This document shows, piece after piece, positions 23,532 through 31,359 of a stretch of 44,973 nucleotides of DNA (position 1 is its first letter; each line of letters starts with the position of its first letter). Source of the DNA: Holophagaceae bacterium (GTDB taxonomy: Bacteria; Acidobacteriota; Holophagae; Holophagales; Holophagaceae); NCBI GenBank assembly GCA_016710635.1, contig JADJVL010000029.1, forward strand, positions 1 to 44,973. Direction: 5' to 3'. Both the position numbers and the translations under genes were made by a program. The notes below the pieces were generated by a model. That model searched no databases and had not been told where the DNA came from. It was given only the letters and a program-made list of their open reading frames with translations.

Positions 23532-25475
23532 TCAGTCCGCCAGGGTGCTCAGGTCGCCGGGATCCAGCCCCAGGGCCTGGGCCTTGAGGTAGCGGCGCAC
23601 GATCTTGCCGCTGCGGGTCTTGGGCAGGCTGTCGCGGATCTCGATGTCGGCGGGCGTGGCGATGGGACCCAGATCCTCGCGAACGTGGTCCCGGAGGCTG
23701 GCCAGGAGGCCGGGGCCGTGGGGCGTGCCCGGGCGCAGCACCACGAAGGCCTTGATGGATTCCCCCTTGATGGGATCCGGCAGGCCCACCACCGCGCTTT
23801 CCGCCACCGCCGGGTGGCGCAGGAGGCTGCTCTCCACGTCCGCGGTGCCGATGCGGTGCCCGGCCACATTCAGCACGTCATCGGAGCGGCCCAGCACGGC
23901 GTAGTAGCCGTCGGCGTCCTTCACCGCCACGTCCCCGGCGCAGTAGCAGCCCGGAATGTCCTCCCAGTAGGCCTCGTAGCGGGCCGGATCGTTCCAGACC
24001 GTGCGCAGCATGTGGGGCAGCGGCTGGGTGAGCACCAGCAGGCCGCCCTGGCCGTCGGGCACCGGCTGGCCCGTGCGGTCCACCACCGCGGCGTGGACGC
24101 CGGGCATGGGCTTGCCCACCCGGCCGGGCCGCGCCTCGAAGGTGGGCAGGGTGCCGAGCACCGGCCCGGCGATCTCCGTCTGCCACCAGTTGTCCACCAC
24201 CATGCCGTTCCCCTGGCTGACGAGGACCTGCTGGGCCCAGCGGTGGGCTTCCGGGTTGAGGGGCTCGCCGGCGCAGGCGAGGAGGCGCAGGCGGGAGAGG
24301 TCGAAGCGGCTGGGGGCTTCGCTGCCGTGGCTCATCCACATGCGCAGCGCCGTCGGAGCGGTGAACATCACGTTCACCCCGAAGCGCTCCGCCAGCTCCC
24401 AGGCCACCTCCGGCCCCGGATAGTCCGGCGCGCCTTCGCGGATCAGCACCGTGGCGCCGATGGACAGGGGGCCGTAGACGATGAAGCTGTGGCCCACGAT
24501 CCAGCCGATGTCCGAGGTGGACCAGTAGATGTCCCGCTCCTGGATCTGGAAGAAGGCGGTGGCGAGGTAGTTCACCCCCACGAGGTAGCCGCCGGTGGCG
24601 TGGACCACGCCCTTGGGCTTGCCGGTGGTCCCGCTGGTGTAGAGGATGAACAGGGGGTGCTCGGCGTCCACGCTGACGGGATCGCAGTGGATGTCCCGGG
24701 GCTGCTGGATGTCGTAGAAGTCGTGCTCCCGCTCGCTCTCGAAGCGGTACTCCTCGTCCCCGGGCCGGGAGCCCCGCCGGTGGACGATGACGTGGTCCAC
24801 GAAGGAGAGGTCGCGCACCGCCTCGTCCACCGTGGGCTTGAGGGGCACCTTCTTGCCCCGGCGGAAGACGAAGTCCGAGCAGACCACCACCTTGGCGCCG
24901 GCGTCCTCGATGCGGGCCTTCAGGGAGTTCGTGCCCATGCCGGCGTAGACCACGGAATGGATGGCGCCGATGCGGGCGCAGGCCAGCATGGTGATCACGC
25001 CCTCGGGCACCAGGGGCATGTAGATCACGACCCGGTCGCCGGTCTCCACCCCCATGCGCTTCAGCACGTTGGCGAAGCGGTTCATCTCCCGGTAGAGGCG
25101 GTTGTAGGTGTAGGTGCGCTCCTCGCCGTCCTCGCCGACCCAGATGAGGGCGGCCTTGTTGCGGCGGTCCGAGTGCACGTGCCGGTCGATGCAGTTCACC
25201 GTGGCATTGAGGCGGCCGCCTTCGAACCAGGCGTGGTTGGGGGGCTCGAAGCGCAGGACCGAGGTCCACTTCGCATCCCAGTCCAGGGCCTCCGCCTTTT
25301 CCGCCCAGAAGCCGTCCAGGTCGGCCTCAGCCTTGGCGGTCTCCGCCGGATGATCCATGGCGCACTGCTGGGCCAGCCACGCCGGGGCCTGGATGGGGGC
25401 CTCGCCCTTCAGCAGCGACTGAAGGGTGGCCTGCTGGGTGACGCTCATGTCCACGGAAAGGGCACGGTCAGGCAT
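23532..25475 (-). CDS. acs: Acetyl-CoA synthetase-type AMP-forming acyl-CoA ligase
   Basis: The 647-residue protein activates a short acid with ATP and CoA. N-terminal ACS segment: FWAEKAEALDWDAKWTSVLR. P-loop YTSGTTGKPKG is at about residues 276-286. VNVMFTAPTALRMWMSHG follows, then WWQTEIAG near 428, YWEDIPGCYCAGDVAVKDADGY, the hinge LGRSDDVLNVAGHRIGTADV, and the C-terminal SGKIVRRYLK whose lysine (about 623) catalyses adenylation. The canonical ACS motif is W-W-Q-T-E-T-G; here it is T-E-I-A-G, so chain-length preference may differ. A gagg precedes the ATG. Substrate (acetate or propionate) is inferred from the family. Confidence 0.92.
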   Translation of the reverse strand: MPDRALSVDMSVTQQATLQSLLKGEAPIQAPAWLAQQCAMDHPAETAKAEADLDGFWAEKAEALDWDAKWTSVLRFEPPNHAWFEGGRLNATVNCIDRHVHSDRRNKAALIWVGEDGEERTYTYNRLYREMNRFANVLKRMGVETGDRVVIYMPLVPEGVITMLACARIGAIHSVVYAGMGTNSLKARIEDAGAKVVVCSDFVFRRGKKVPLKPTVDEAVRDLSFVDHVIVHRRGSRPGDEEYRFESEREHDFYDIQQPRDIHCDPVSVDAEHPLFILYTSGTTGKPKGVVHATGGYLVGVNYLATAFFQIQERDIYWSTSDIGWIVGHSFIVYGPLSIGATVLIREGAPDYPGPEVAWELAERFGVNVMFTAPTALRMWMSHGSEAPSRFDLSRLRLLACAGEPLNPEAHRWAQQVLVSQGNGMVVDNWWQTEIAGPVLGTLPTFEARPGRVGKPMPGVHAAVVDRTGQPVPDGQGGLLVLTQPLPHMLRTVWNDPARYEAYWEDIPGCYCAGDVAVKDADGYYAVLGRSDDVLNVAGHRIGTADVESSLLRHPAVAESAVVGLPDPIKGESIKAFVVLRPGTPHGPGLLASLRDHVREDLGPIATPADIEIRDSLPKTRSGKIVRRYLKAQALGLDPGDLSTLAD

Positions 25476-25586
25476 GGGGGGACCTCGAAGGAATCCCCAA
25501 GCATCGCCCTCCGCCCGGCGGACGCCAGACCAAGCCCTCGGACCTGCATCACATCCGGGCCGGGTCAGGACCGGGTCAGGCCCAAT

Positions 25587-26075
25587 TCAAGGCCGACCCG
25601 CCCAGGCCGCCAGGTTCCGTCGGATCTGGGCGGCGTGTACCTCCAGGTGCTCGGCGTAGATCCGCAGCCAGTCCCCGTCCGTATAGGCGCCGGAGTGGGA
25701 GTGGCGCCCGGTCCGGCCCCAGGCGGCGTCCGGAAGGCGGCGCAGCATGGGGACCGTGTTGGCCCGCACGGCCTCGATGGCCCGAAAGGCGAGGTCCACG
25801 TCGCAGGCGTGGTAGTCGAAGGCGCGGGCCCAGGCGTTCTCGTCGTAGCCCACGATGAGGGGCTCCGCCTCCGCCAGCACCAGCCGGATGCGGGTGGCGC
25901 CGTAGGTCTCCGAATCGGCGCAGTGGACGATGATCTCGTGGGCGCTCCACTTCCCTTCGGCGGGCCGCCACCGGCGGGCCTCCGCGGGCACCTCGGACCA
26001 GGCATGGCGGAGGAGGGCGGGGCCGCGCTCGTAGCGGTCCAGAAAGGCGGCGCGTTCGGCGGAGTTCAGGGTCAT
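25587..26075 (-). CDS. DinB-family putative metalloenzyme
   Basis: The 162-residue four-helix DinB-type protein has three possible metal-binding histidines: the first in KWSAHEIIVHCADSE, the others in YAEHLEVHAAQIRRNL. The family includes thiol-dependent enzymes (bacillithiol/mycothiol transferases) and uncharacterised proteins; the thiol partner is unknown. A ggaggc sequence precedes ATG 26075. It is divergent from the small membrane protein by 120 nt. Confidence 0.85.
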   Translation of the reverse strand: MTLNSAERAAFLDRYERGPALLRHAWSEVPAEARRWRPAEGKWSAHEIIVHCADSETYGATRIRLVLAEAEPLIVGYDENAWARAFDYHACDVDLAFRAIEAVRANTVPMLRRLPDAAWGRTGRHSHSGAYTDGDWLRIYAEHLEVHAAQIRRNLAAWAGRP

Positions 26076-26194
26076 GGGAGCCTCCGGCCTTCATCCAACC
26101 ACCGGGACCCGCACGGAGCCAGTGCCGGGTGCGCGGGTTGACGGGTTGGAAGGCCGGAGGGCCCCGGTAGGATGGGGGAAACCCCGGAGGTCCC

Positions 26195-26560
26195 ATGTTG
26201 CGCAAAGTGCTCGCGGTGGTCCTGGGCTGCGCCGCCATCGCGCTGCTCTCCCTGCTCCTGGACCCGGTGGCCGGCGCCGTCGTGAAATTCTTCGCCGCCG
26301 GCAAGGGCCCCCTCCTCATCGTCTGCGCCGGCAACATCCTGGCCCTCTTCCTGGCCTCCCTGGGCGGTGGCTTCGTGGCGACGCGGGTGGCCCACCACCG
26401 CGGCCCCGCCAATGTCCTGGCGGTGCTGAGCCTCCTGGCGGGGGTGGCCTACGCGGTGAACCAGAAGTCCGCCACGGGCCCGCCCTGGTACCCGCTGGGC
26501 CTGCCCCTCGCCGGCGCCCTGGGCGCCTTCCTCGGCGGCTGGATCCGGGGAGAGGTCTGA
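26195..26560 (+). CDS. Small multi-pass membrane protein
   Basis: The 121-residue protein has three to four hydrophobic helices (VLAVVLGCAAIALLSLLLD; LLIVCAGNILALFLASLGGG; VLAVLSLLAGVAYAVN; PLAGALGAFLGGWI). Glycine-rich helix ends suggest tight helix packing. No family is recognised. ATG 26195 follows cggaggtccc. It is separated by 105 nt from the DUF4126 gene on the same strand. Confidence 0.72.
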   Translation: MLRKVLAVVLGCAAIALLSLLLDPVAGAVVKFFAAGKGPLLIVCAGNILALFLASLGGGFVATRVAHHRGPANVLAVLSLLAGVAYAVNQKSATGPPWYPLGLPLAGALGAFLGGWIRGEV

Positions 26561-26665
26561 GCTCCGCCGCCCGCGCCAATCCCGAGGCGCCGGCCCGGAA
26601 TTCCCGCGGTTGACCCGTCCGCCCGCAGGTTCTAGCCTTCGTCGTTTGCGCCTCCCGGAGGCTCC

Positions 26666-27634
26666 ATGCAGCCCATGATCCACCTCGCCTCCATCCTCGG
26701 CCTCAGCTTCGCCTCGGGGGTGAACCTCTACCTCGGCGTCCTGGTGACGGGCCTCTGCGTGCGCTACCACTGGGTCACGGGCCTGCCCGGGGAACTGAAC
26801 ATCCTCGGCCACCCCGCGATCCTCATCGCCGCGGGGCTCCTCTACCTCATCGAGTTCTTCGCCGACAAGATCCCCTTCGTCACCGTCATCTGGGACTTCA
26901 TCCACACGGTGGTCCGGCCCGTGGGCGGCGCCCTGCTGGCCCTGGCCGCCGCCGGGGACCTGCCGCCGGTGGTAAAGGTGCTCGCCGCCCTGGCGGGGGG
27001 CGGCATCGCCCTTTCCACCCACGGCACCAAGATGGGCTTCCGCCTGTTGGCCCATACCGCCCCGGAGCCCGCCACCCACGCCGCCATCAGCGTGGCCGAG
27101 GATCTCGGCGTCGTGGCGCTGCTCGCCCTGGCCTACCGGCATCCCGCCCTCGCCTCCGCGGTGCTGGTGGCGCTCCTGGCGCTGATGGCCTTCTTCATCC
27201 CGCGCCTGCTGCGCACCCTGGGCTTCCTCTTCACCAGCCTGGCGGGCCGGGTCCGCGCCTGGTTCGGCCCCGCGGGGCCCGCGGCGGTGCCCGGCTGGGT
27301 GCTGGAACGCGCCCTGGCGGCGGATCCCAGCGGCCGGGCGCGGATCCTGGAGGCCTACGCCAAGTCCGTGAAGGGCGCCCCGAAGCTGGCGGAGGGTTTC
27401 CTGGTCCGCACGGACCAGCGCTGGCACTTCATCTACCGGGGCCTTTTCAAGAGCCGGACCGTGGACCTGGACGAGGGCCGCATGGAGCCCCTGCGCACGG
27501 ACCGCGGCTGGTTCTACGACACCCTGCACTTCTCGAAGGACGGCAAGGTCATGAGCTTCTACGTGACCAAGGACCGGGCGGCCGCGGAGGCCTGGCTGAT
27601 GGATGGACGCGGCGCGACGGCGCCGGCGGGCTGA
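26666..27634 (+). CDS. DUF4126 membrane protein with extra C-terminal domain
   Basis: The 322-residue protein has an N-terminal DUF4126 membrane region (about residues 1-190): ILGLSFASGVNLYLGVLVTG, ILIAAGLLYLIEFFADKIPF, VIWDFIHTVVRPVGGALLAL. A soluble domain of about 110 residues follows, with LVRTDQRWHFIYRGLFKSRT, then FYDTLHFSKDGKVMSFY. The tail looks like a small beta-rich domain and is not part of the usual short DUF4126 proteins that I know of. Function is unknown. ggaggctcc precedes the ATG. Confidence 0.8.
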   Translation: MQPMIHLASILGLSFASGVNLYLGVLVTGLCVRYHWVTGLPGELNILGHPAILIAAGLLYLIEFFADKIPFVTVIWDFIHTVVRPVGGALLALAAAGDLPPVVKVLAALAGGGIALSTHGTKMGFRLLAHTAPEPATHAAISVAEDLGVVALLALAYRHPALASAVLVALLALMAFFIPRLLRTLGFLFTSLAGRVRAWFGPAGPAAVPGWVLERALAADPSGRARILEAYAKSVKGAPKLAEGFLVRTDQRWHFIYRGLFKSRTVDLDEGRMEPLRTDRGWFYDTLHFSKDGKVMSFYVTKDRAAAEAWLMDGRGATAPAG

Positions 27635-27674
27635 GCCAGCGGGCTGAGCCGCCCGCCAGCGCCGCTCTCCGCCG

Positions 27675-28124
27675 TCACTGCACGATGACGGTGCCCTTCA
27701 TGAACTGGCCGCAGTGGGTGGTGCAGTAGTAGTTGTAGGTCCCCGCGGTGTCGAAGGTGTGGGTCATCTGGTAGCCCGGGGACTGGACCCCGTTGCTGGA
27801 GAATTTGCCGTCGGGGGCGCAGCCGTCCCCGGACTGCATGGCGTGGCCGGCGCCCTTCCAGACCCACGCCACGGTGGTGCCCCGGGCGACGGTGAGGGTG
27901 GACGGGTAGAAGACATTGCTCTGGGTGCCGTAGTCGCCGACGTCGCCCACGTTGATGGTGTTCGCCGGAGGCGGATTGGTGGTGCCGCCGGTGCCGCCGG
28001 AGTTGGTGCCGCCGCCCCCGCCGCCCCCGCCGCCGCAGCTCATGGCCAGGAGGACCGCGCCGACCCGCGCGAGGTGGAGACCGTTCCGGCCGAGCACGCC
28101 TGCCCTGGGAAGTGAGAATTCCAT
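27675..28124 (-). CDS. Cupredoxin (plastocyanin/azurin-like) lipoprotein
   Basis: The 149-residue exported electron-transfer-type protein has a hydrophobic signal with lipobox cysteine (VGAVLLAMSCGGG). A glycine run and a Gly/Thr/Asn-rich linker follow, then one cupredoxin domain. The type 1 copper ligands are visible: His in WKGAGHAMQSGDG, Cys in YNYYCTTHCGQFM, His two residues later and Met in QFMKG. ATG 28124 has a good aaggag site upstream. The long poly-Gly stretch tethers the domain to the membrane. It is divergent from the MocR-type regulator, which is a plausible controller. Confidence 0.9.
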   Translation of the reverse strand: MEFSLPRAGVLGRNGLHLARVGAVLLAMSCGGGGGGGGGTNSGGTGGTTNPPPANTINVGDVGDYGTQSNVFYPSTLTVARGTTVAWVWKGAGHAMQSGDGCAPDGKFSSNGVQSPGYQMTHTFDTAGTYNYYCTTHCGQFMKGTVIVQ

Positions 28125-28206
28125 CGCCGACTCCTTGTTTGAGGTGTTCCGAAGCTTCGCCATCCCCGGCGGGCCTTGAAAGATCCGGTCCAAAAATTCC
28201 CGACAG

Positions 28207-28234
28207 GCCGGGTTCGCCTCCCCCTTGACCCGGC
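28207..28234. promoter_or_regulatory. Inverted repeat in the cupredoxin/MocR divergent region
   Basis: GCCGGGT (28207-28213) and ACCCGGC (28228-28234) form 7-bp arms separated by 14 nt, midway between the two divergent starts. Position and spacing fit a regulator-binding site, perhaps for the MocR-type protein. High G/C makes chance pairing possible. Confidence 0.3.
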
Positions 28235-28284
28235 GGCCCGCCTCCACGGAAGGTGAGGACTCCACCCTTGGAGACGCCGCCGCC

Positions 28285-29754
28285 ATGGCCACCTGGGACC
28301 TCCCCATCGACCTCGACCGCAACAGCGAGGCGACGCTCTACCTCCAGATCGCCGCCGCGGTCCAGGAAGGCATCCGGAAGGGCCGGCTGCGCCCCGGGGA
28401 TCCGCTGCCGGGCACCCGGGCCCTGGCGGAGCAGCTCGGCGTGAACCGCAACACCACCCTGGCGGCCTACCGGGAACTGGCGGCGGAGGGCTGGGTGGAC
28501 ACGGAGCCCGACAGCGGCACCTTCGTCAGCGAGCACCCGCCCATGGACCTCGGCCCCACCTCCACGGTGGCGGCGGCGGATTCGGGCTCCTGGACCAGCC
28601 CTTCGCCCTCCACGGAACCCTTCTTCCAGCCCCCGGCGGTGGAGCGGGGCGGCTTCCAGCTCCTCCCGGACATGCCGGACGTGCGCCTCGCCCCCACCGC
28701 CGCCATCCACCGGGCCTACGGCCGGGCCCTGCGGCTCCAGCAGCAGCAGGCCCTGCAGCCCGGCTGGGATCCCCGGGGCCTGCTCCACCTGCGGGCCTCC
28801 CTCTGCCAGCTGCTGCGGGAGCTGCGGGGGATCGCCTTGGAGCCCGGCAACCTGGTCCTCACCCGGGGCATCATGGACACCCTGCACCTCTGCACCCTGG
28901 GCCTCTTCGCCCCGGGGGACGCGGTGGTGGTGGAGAACCCGGGGCCCTTCCGCCTGGTGGAATCCTTCCGCAACGCCGGCGCGCGGCTGATGCCGGTGGC
29001 GGTGGACGGGGAGGGGATGAGCCTGGACGCCCTGGAGGCGCTCATGGACCGGGAGCCGGTGAAGCTCATCTGCGTCACCGCCAACCCCCAGTACCCGACC
29101 CACGCCTTCATGGGCCCGGAGCGCCGGAAGCGTCTCCTCGCCCTCGCGAAGGCGAAGGGGGCCCGCATCCTGGAGGCGGACCTGAGCCTGGGCTTCCACA
29201 GAGAGGCGCGGCCCAGCCTGGCCCTCGCCAGCGAGGACGAGGAGGGCCTAGTGTTCTACCTCGCCACCCTGGAGCAGATCCTCGCGCCGGGACTGCAGGT
29301 GGGCTTCATCGCCGGCCCGGCGCCGGACGTGAAGGCCATGGCCAAGCACCATCAACTTATCGAGTGGCCCGGCAATCTGTTCCAGGAGGCCTCCCTGGAG
29401 GAGCTCTTCCGGGATGGCGAGATCGCCCGCCACCTGCGCCGCATCCGCAAGGTCGCCGACGAGCGCCGCACCACCATGGTGGACCGCATCCAGCTCCACC
29501 TCGGCGCCTTCGCCAGCGTGGAGGATCCCCACGAAGGCCTCTCCCTCTGGGTGCAGATCCGCAAGCCCGAAGCCCTCGACGCCTGGGTCGACCGTTGCGC
29601 CGCCAAAGGCGTCGTCTTCTACCCCGGCCGCCTCTACGCCTTCAACCGCGAGCCGTTGCCGTTCGTCTGCATGGGGTTCGCGGCGCATACGGTGGAGGAG
29701 CAGAACGCCGCCTGCGAGCGGATGGCGGAAGCGTGGCGGGAAGTGGGGTCCTGA
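28285..29754 (+). CDS. MocR-type GntR regulator with degenerate PLP site
   Basis: The 489-residue protein has a GntR winged helix (about residues 10-75): LYLQIAAAVQEGIRKGRLRP, PGTRALAEQLGVNRNTTLAA, EGWVDTEPDSGTFVSE. A class I aminotransferase-like domain follows after a Ser/Pro linker. In MocR proteins this domain binds PLP through a lysine in F-S-K-T-L-x-P-G. Here the matching text is LATLEQILAPGLQVGF, with Gln331 in place of lysine. The E-D-D-Y-D motif is E-A-D-L-S. PLP cannot be held as an aldimine, so effector use must differ. ATG 28285 starts directly before the family N-terminus. The divergent cupredoxin gene is the likely target. Confidence 0.88.
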   Translation: MATWDLPIDLDRNSEATLYLQIAAAVQEGIRKGRLRPGDPLPGTRALAEQLGVNRNTTLAAYRELAAEGWVDTEPDSGTFVSEHPPMDLGPTSTVAAADSGSWTSPSPSTEPFFQPPAVERGGFQLLPDMPDVRLAPTAAIHRAYGRALRLQQQQALQPGWDPRGLLHLRASLCQLLRELRGIALEPGNLVLTRGIMDTLHLCTLGLFAPGDAVVVENPGPFRLVESFRNAGARLMPVAVDGEGMSLDALEALMDREPVKLICVTANPQYPTHAFMGPERRKRLLALAKAKGARILEADLSLGFHREARPSLALASEDEEGLVFYLATLEQILAPGLQVGFIAGPAPDVKAMAKHHQLIEWPGNLFQEASLEELFRDGEIARHLRRIRKVADERRTTMVDRIQLHLGAFASVEDPHEGLSLWVQIRKPEALDAWVDRCAAKGVVFYPGRLYAFNREPLPFVCMGFAAHTVEEQNAACERMAEAWREVGS

Positions 29755-29800
29755 AATCCGGACTGCCAGCTCACGTCGACCTCGATGTGGACTTTTTGAA

Positions 29801-29995
29801 GTTGACCTGGCCGTTGACCTTTACCTTGAAGTTGACCTTGAAGTTGACCTTCGTAGCTGGAATCCGACGCGGCGGCAGCTGGCCGCGCCGGACTCGGCGC
29901 AAGCAAGCGATAGCGCGTCAGGCTGGGTCGGAATCAACCCTCGGTGGAGGATGGCAAAAGCAGCCTGAGCGCAGCCCTTGCTCCCTGGCCCCGCG
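29801..29995. repeat. Copy A of a dispersed ~200-bp repeat
   Basis: It starts with gttgacctggccgttgacc and short ttgacc/ttgaag reiterations. A ggcggcagctgg segment follows, then a well-conserved core (agcaagcgatagcgcgtcag, gctgggtcggaatcaaccct) and a tail with cagcccttgctc. It matches copy B in order, with a few substitutions and indels. The core word gcaagcgatagcgcg (29903-29917) recurs inverted at 30020-30034. Confidence 0.85.
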
Positions 29996-30019
29996 GGAAA
30001 CATTCCGGCACCAACCTCG

Positions 30020-30034
30020 CGCGCTATCGCTTGC
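30020..30034. repeat. Inverted copy of the repeat core word
   Basis: cgcgctatcgcttgc is the exact reverse complement of the 15-base core word found at 29903-29917 and 30262-30276. It lies between the two direct copies. Confidence 0.85.
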
Positions 30035-30154
30035 GAGCACCGCTCCCAAGCACGGATCGCAAAGAGCGCGATCCGCACTTGGAAGTGGTGCCTGTTTCTA
30101 AAACCCCGGCGGTTCGGCGGGTTCAGGGCGGCCGGGACCAATGGGCGGTTTGCC

Positions 30155-30355
30155 GTTGACCTGGCCGTTGACCTTGACCTTGAAGTTGAAGTTGAAGTTG
30201 ACCTTCAAAAGGTGCTTGAGTCCGGCGCGGCGGCAGTTCGACGCGTCGGACTCAAGCGCAAGCAAGCGATAGCGCGTCAGGCTGGGTCGGAATCAACCCT
30301 CGGTGGACCAGGGCAAAAGCAGTCCGAGCGTAGCCCTTGCTCTCCCGCCCCGTGC
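30155..30355. repeat. Copy B of the dispersed ~200-bp repeat
   Basis: It repeats copy A: gttgacctggccgttgacct, an expanded ttgaagttgaagttgaagt run, ggcggcagttcg, the core agcaagcgatagcgcgtcag and a tail with tagcccttgctc. It ends about 50 bases before the CNB-DUF1003 gene. The whole 29755-30407 stretch holds no credible gene; the Val-Asp-Leu-rich frames across it are products of the hexamer repeats. Confidence 0.85.
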
Positions 30356-30407
30356 GAACCGCCCCGCCTTGCGGTAGCGTTCCTGATCCGACCCGCCAGG
30401 AGCACCC

Positions 30408-31253
30408 ATGCCCGTCGCCGCATCCCTCCTCACCGACCTGCCGCTCTTCGAATCCCTCGGCCGGGACGAGCGCGCGCTGCTGGCGGGCGTGGTGGACCTG
30501 CGCACGGTGCCGGCGGGGGAGTTCCTGTTCAAGGCGGGGGATCCGGGGCAGGCCATGTACATCGTGGTCTCCGGGGAGATCGAGATCTCCGTGACGGACC
30601 GGGCGGGGCAGAAGATCGTCCTCACGGACTGCCACCGGGGCGACACCTTCGGCGAGCTGGCCATGCTGGACGCGGGACCGCGCTCCGCCTCGGCGCGGGC
30701 GGTGGAGGAGACCACGCTGGTGGAGCTGGACCGCTCCGACGTGCTGCTGCTGGTCACCCAGAAGCCCGAATCCGCCCTCCACATGCTGGGCGCCCTCGGC
30801 GCCATGACCCGCAAGGCCGACCTGCTCCTGCGCACCCGGGTGGCGCGGAACGCCAACGAGGAGATCGAGGAGCAGGTCACCTTCGTGGGCCGCCTCGCGG
30901 ACTGGATCGCCGCCTTCAGCGGCAGCATGAGCTTCCTCTTCCTCAACGCCCTCTGGTTCGGCGGCTGGATCTGGCTGAACGTGAGCGGCGTCTGGCGCTT
31001 CGATCCCTTCCCCTTCGGCCTGCTCACCATGATCGTCAGCCTGCAGGCCATCTTCCTCAGCATCTTCGTGCTGCTGGCCCAGAACCGGCAGTCCGCCAAG
31101 GACCACGTCCGCGACGACCTGGAATACGAGATCAACGTGAAGGCCGAGCTGGAGATCGCCCACCTCCACGAAAAGGTGGAGGAGATCCGCGAAGGCATGC
31201 TGGTGCGCCTGCAGCGCATCGAGGCCCTGCTGGAAGCCGGGCGCGGCCAGTGA
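30408..31253 (+). CDS. Cyclic nucleotide-binding domain protein with DUF1003
   Basis: The 281-residue protein has an N-terminal cNMP-binding domain (about residues 8-125: LFESLGRDERALLAGVVDLR, GDTFGELAMLDAGPRSASAR with the phosphate-binding cassette). A DUF1003 membrane domain follows (about 150-235: FSGSMSFLFLNALWFGGWI, FGLLTMIVSLQAIFLSIFVL). The C-terminus is a coiled coil (LEYEINVKAELEIAHLHEKV). It probably senses a cyclic nucleotide at the inner face of the membrane. The cassette reads G-E-L-A then R-S-A-S-A-R, so binding is credible. ggag precedes ATG 30408. Confidence 0.88.
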   Translation: MPVAASLLTDLPLFESLGRDERALLAGVVDLRTVPAGEFLFKAGDPGQAMYIVVSGEIEISVTDRAGQKIVLTDCHRGDTFGELAMLDAGPRSASARAVEETTLVELDRSDVLLLVTQKPESALHMLGALGAMTRKADLLLRTRVARNANEEIEEQVTFVGRLADWIAAFSGSMSFLFLNALWFGGWIWLNVSGVWRFDPFPFGLLTMIVSLQAIFLSIFVLLAQNRQSAKDHVRDDLEYEINVKAELEIAHLHEKVEEIREGMLVRLQRIEALLEAGRGQ

Positions 31254-31359
31254 AGCCGCGGGGGAACTCCAGAACCAGGCCCAGAACCTGGCCCGGGAAC
31301 TGGCCCGCCGCCTCGAAGCCGCCGGCGATCCCGCGCGCATCCCCGGCGCCCAGGCCTAC

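Noticed and set aside
23685..26141. 818-codon frame opposite the acyl-CoA ligase
   Set aside because: The minus strand carries the complete AMP-forming ligase and the DinB gene; the plus frame has no family character.
28000..28040. Poly-glycine tract in the cupredoxin lipoprotein as a sequencing artefact
   Set aside because: The frame is intact on both sides and Gly-rich linkers after a lipobox are normal, so it is treated as real.
29760..30230. Val-Asp-Leu-rich frames and possible CRISPR-like repetition
   Set aside because: The repeats are short hexamer reiterations within two larger copies, without regular spacers, so neither a protein nor a CRISPR array is supported.
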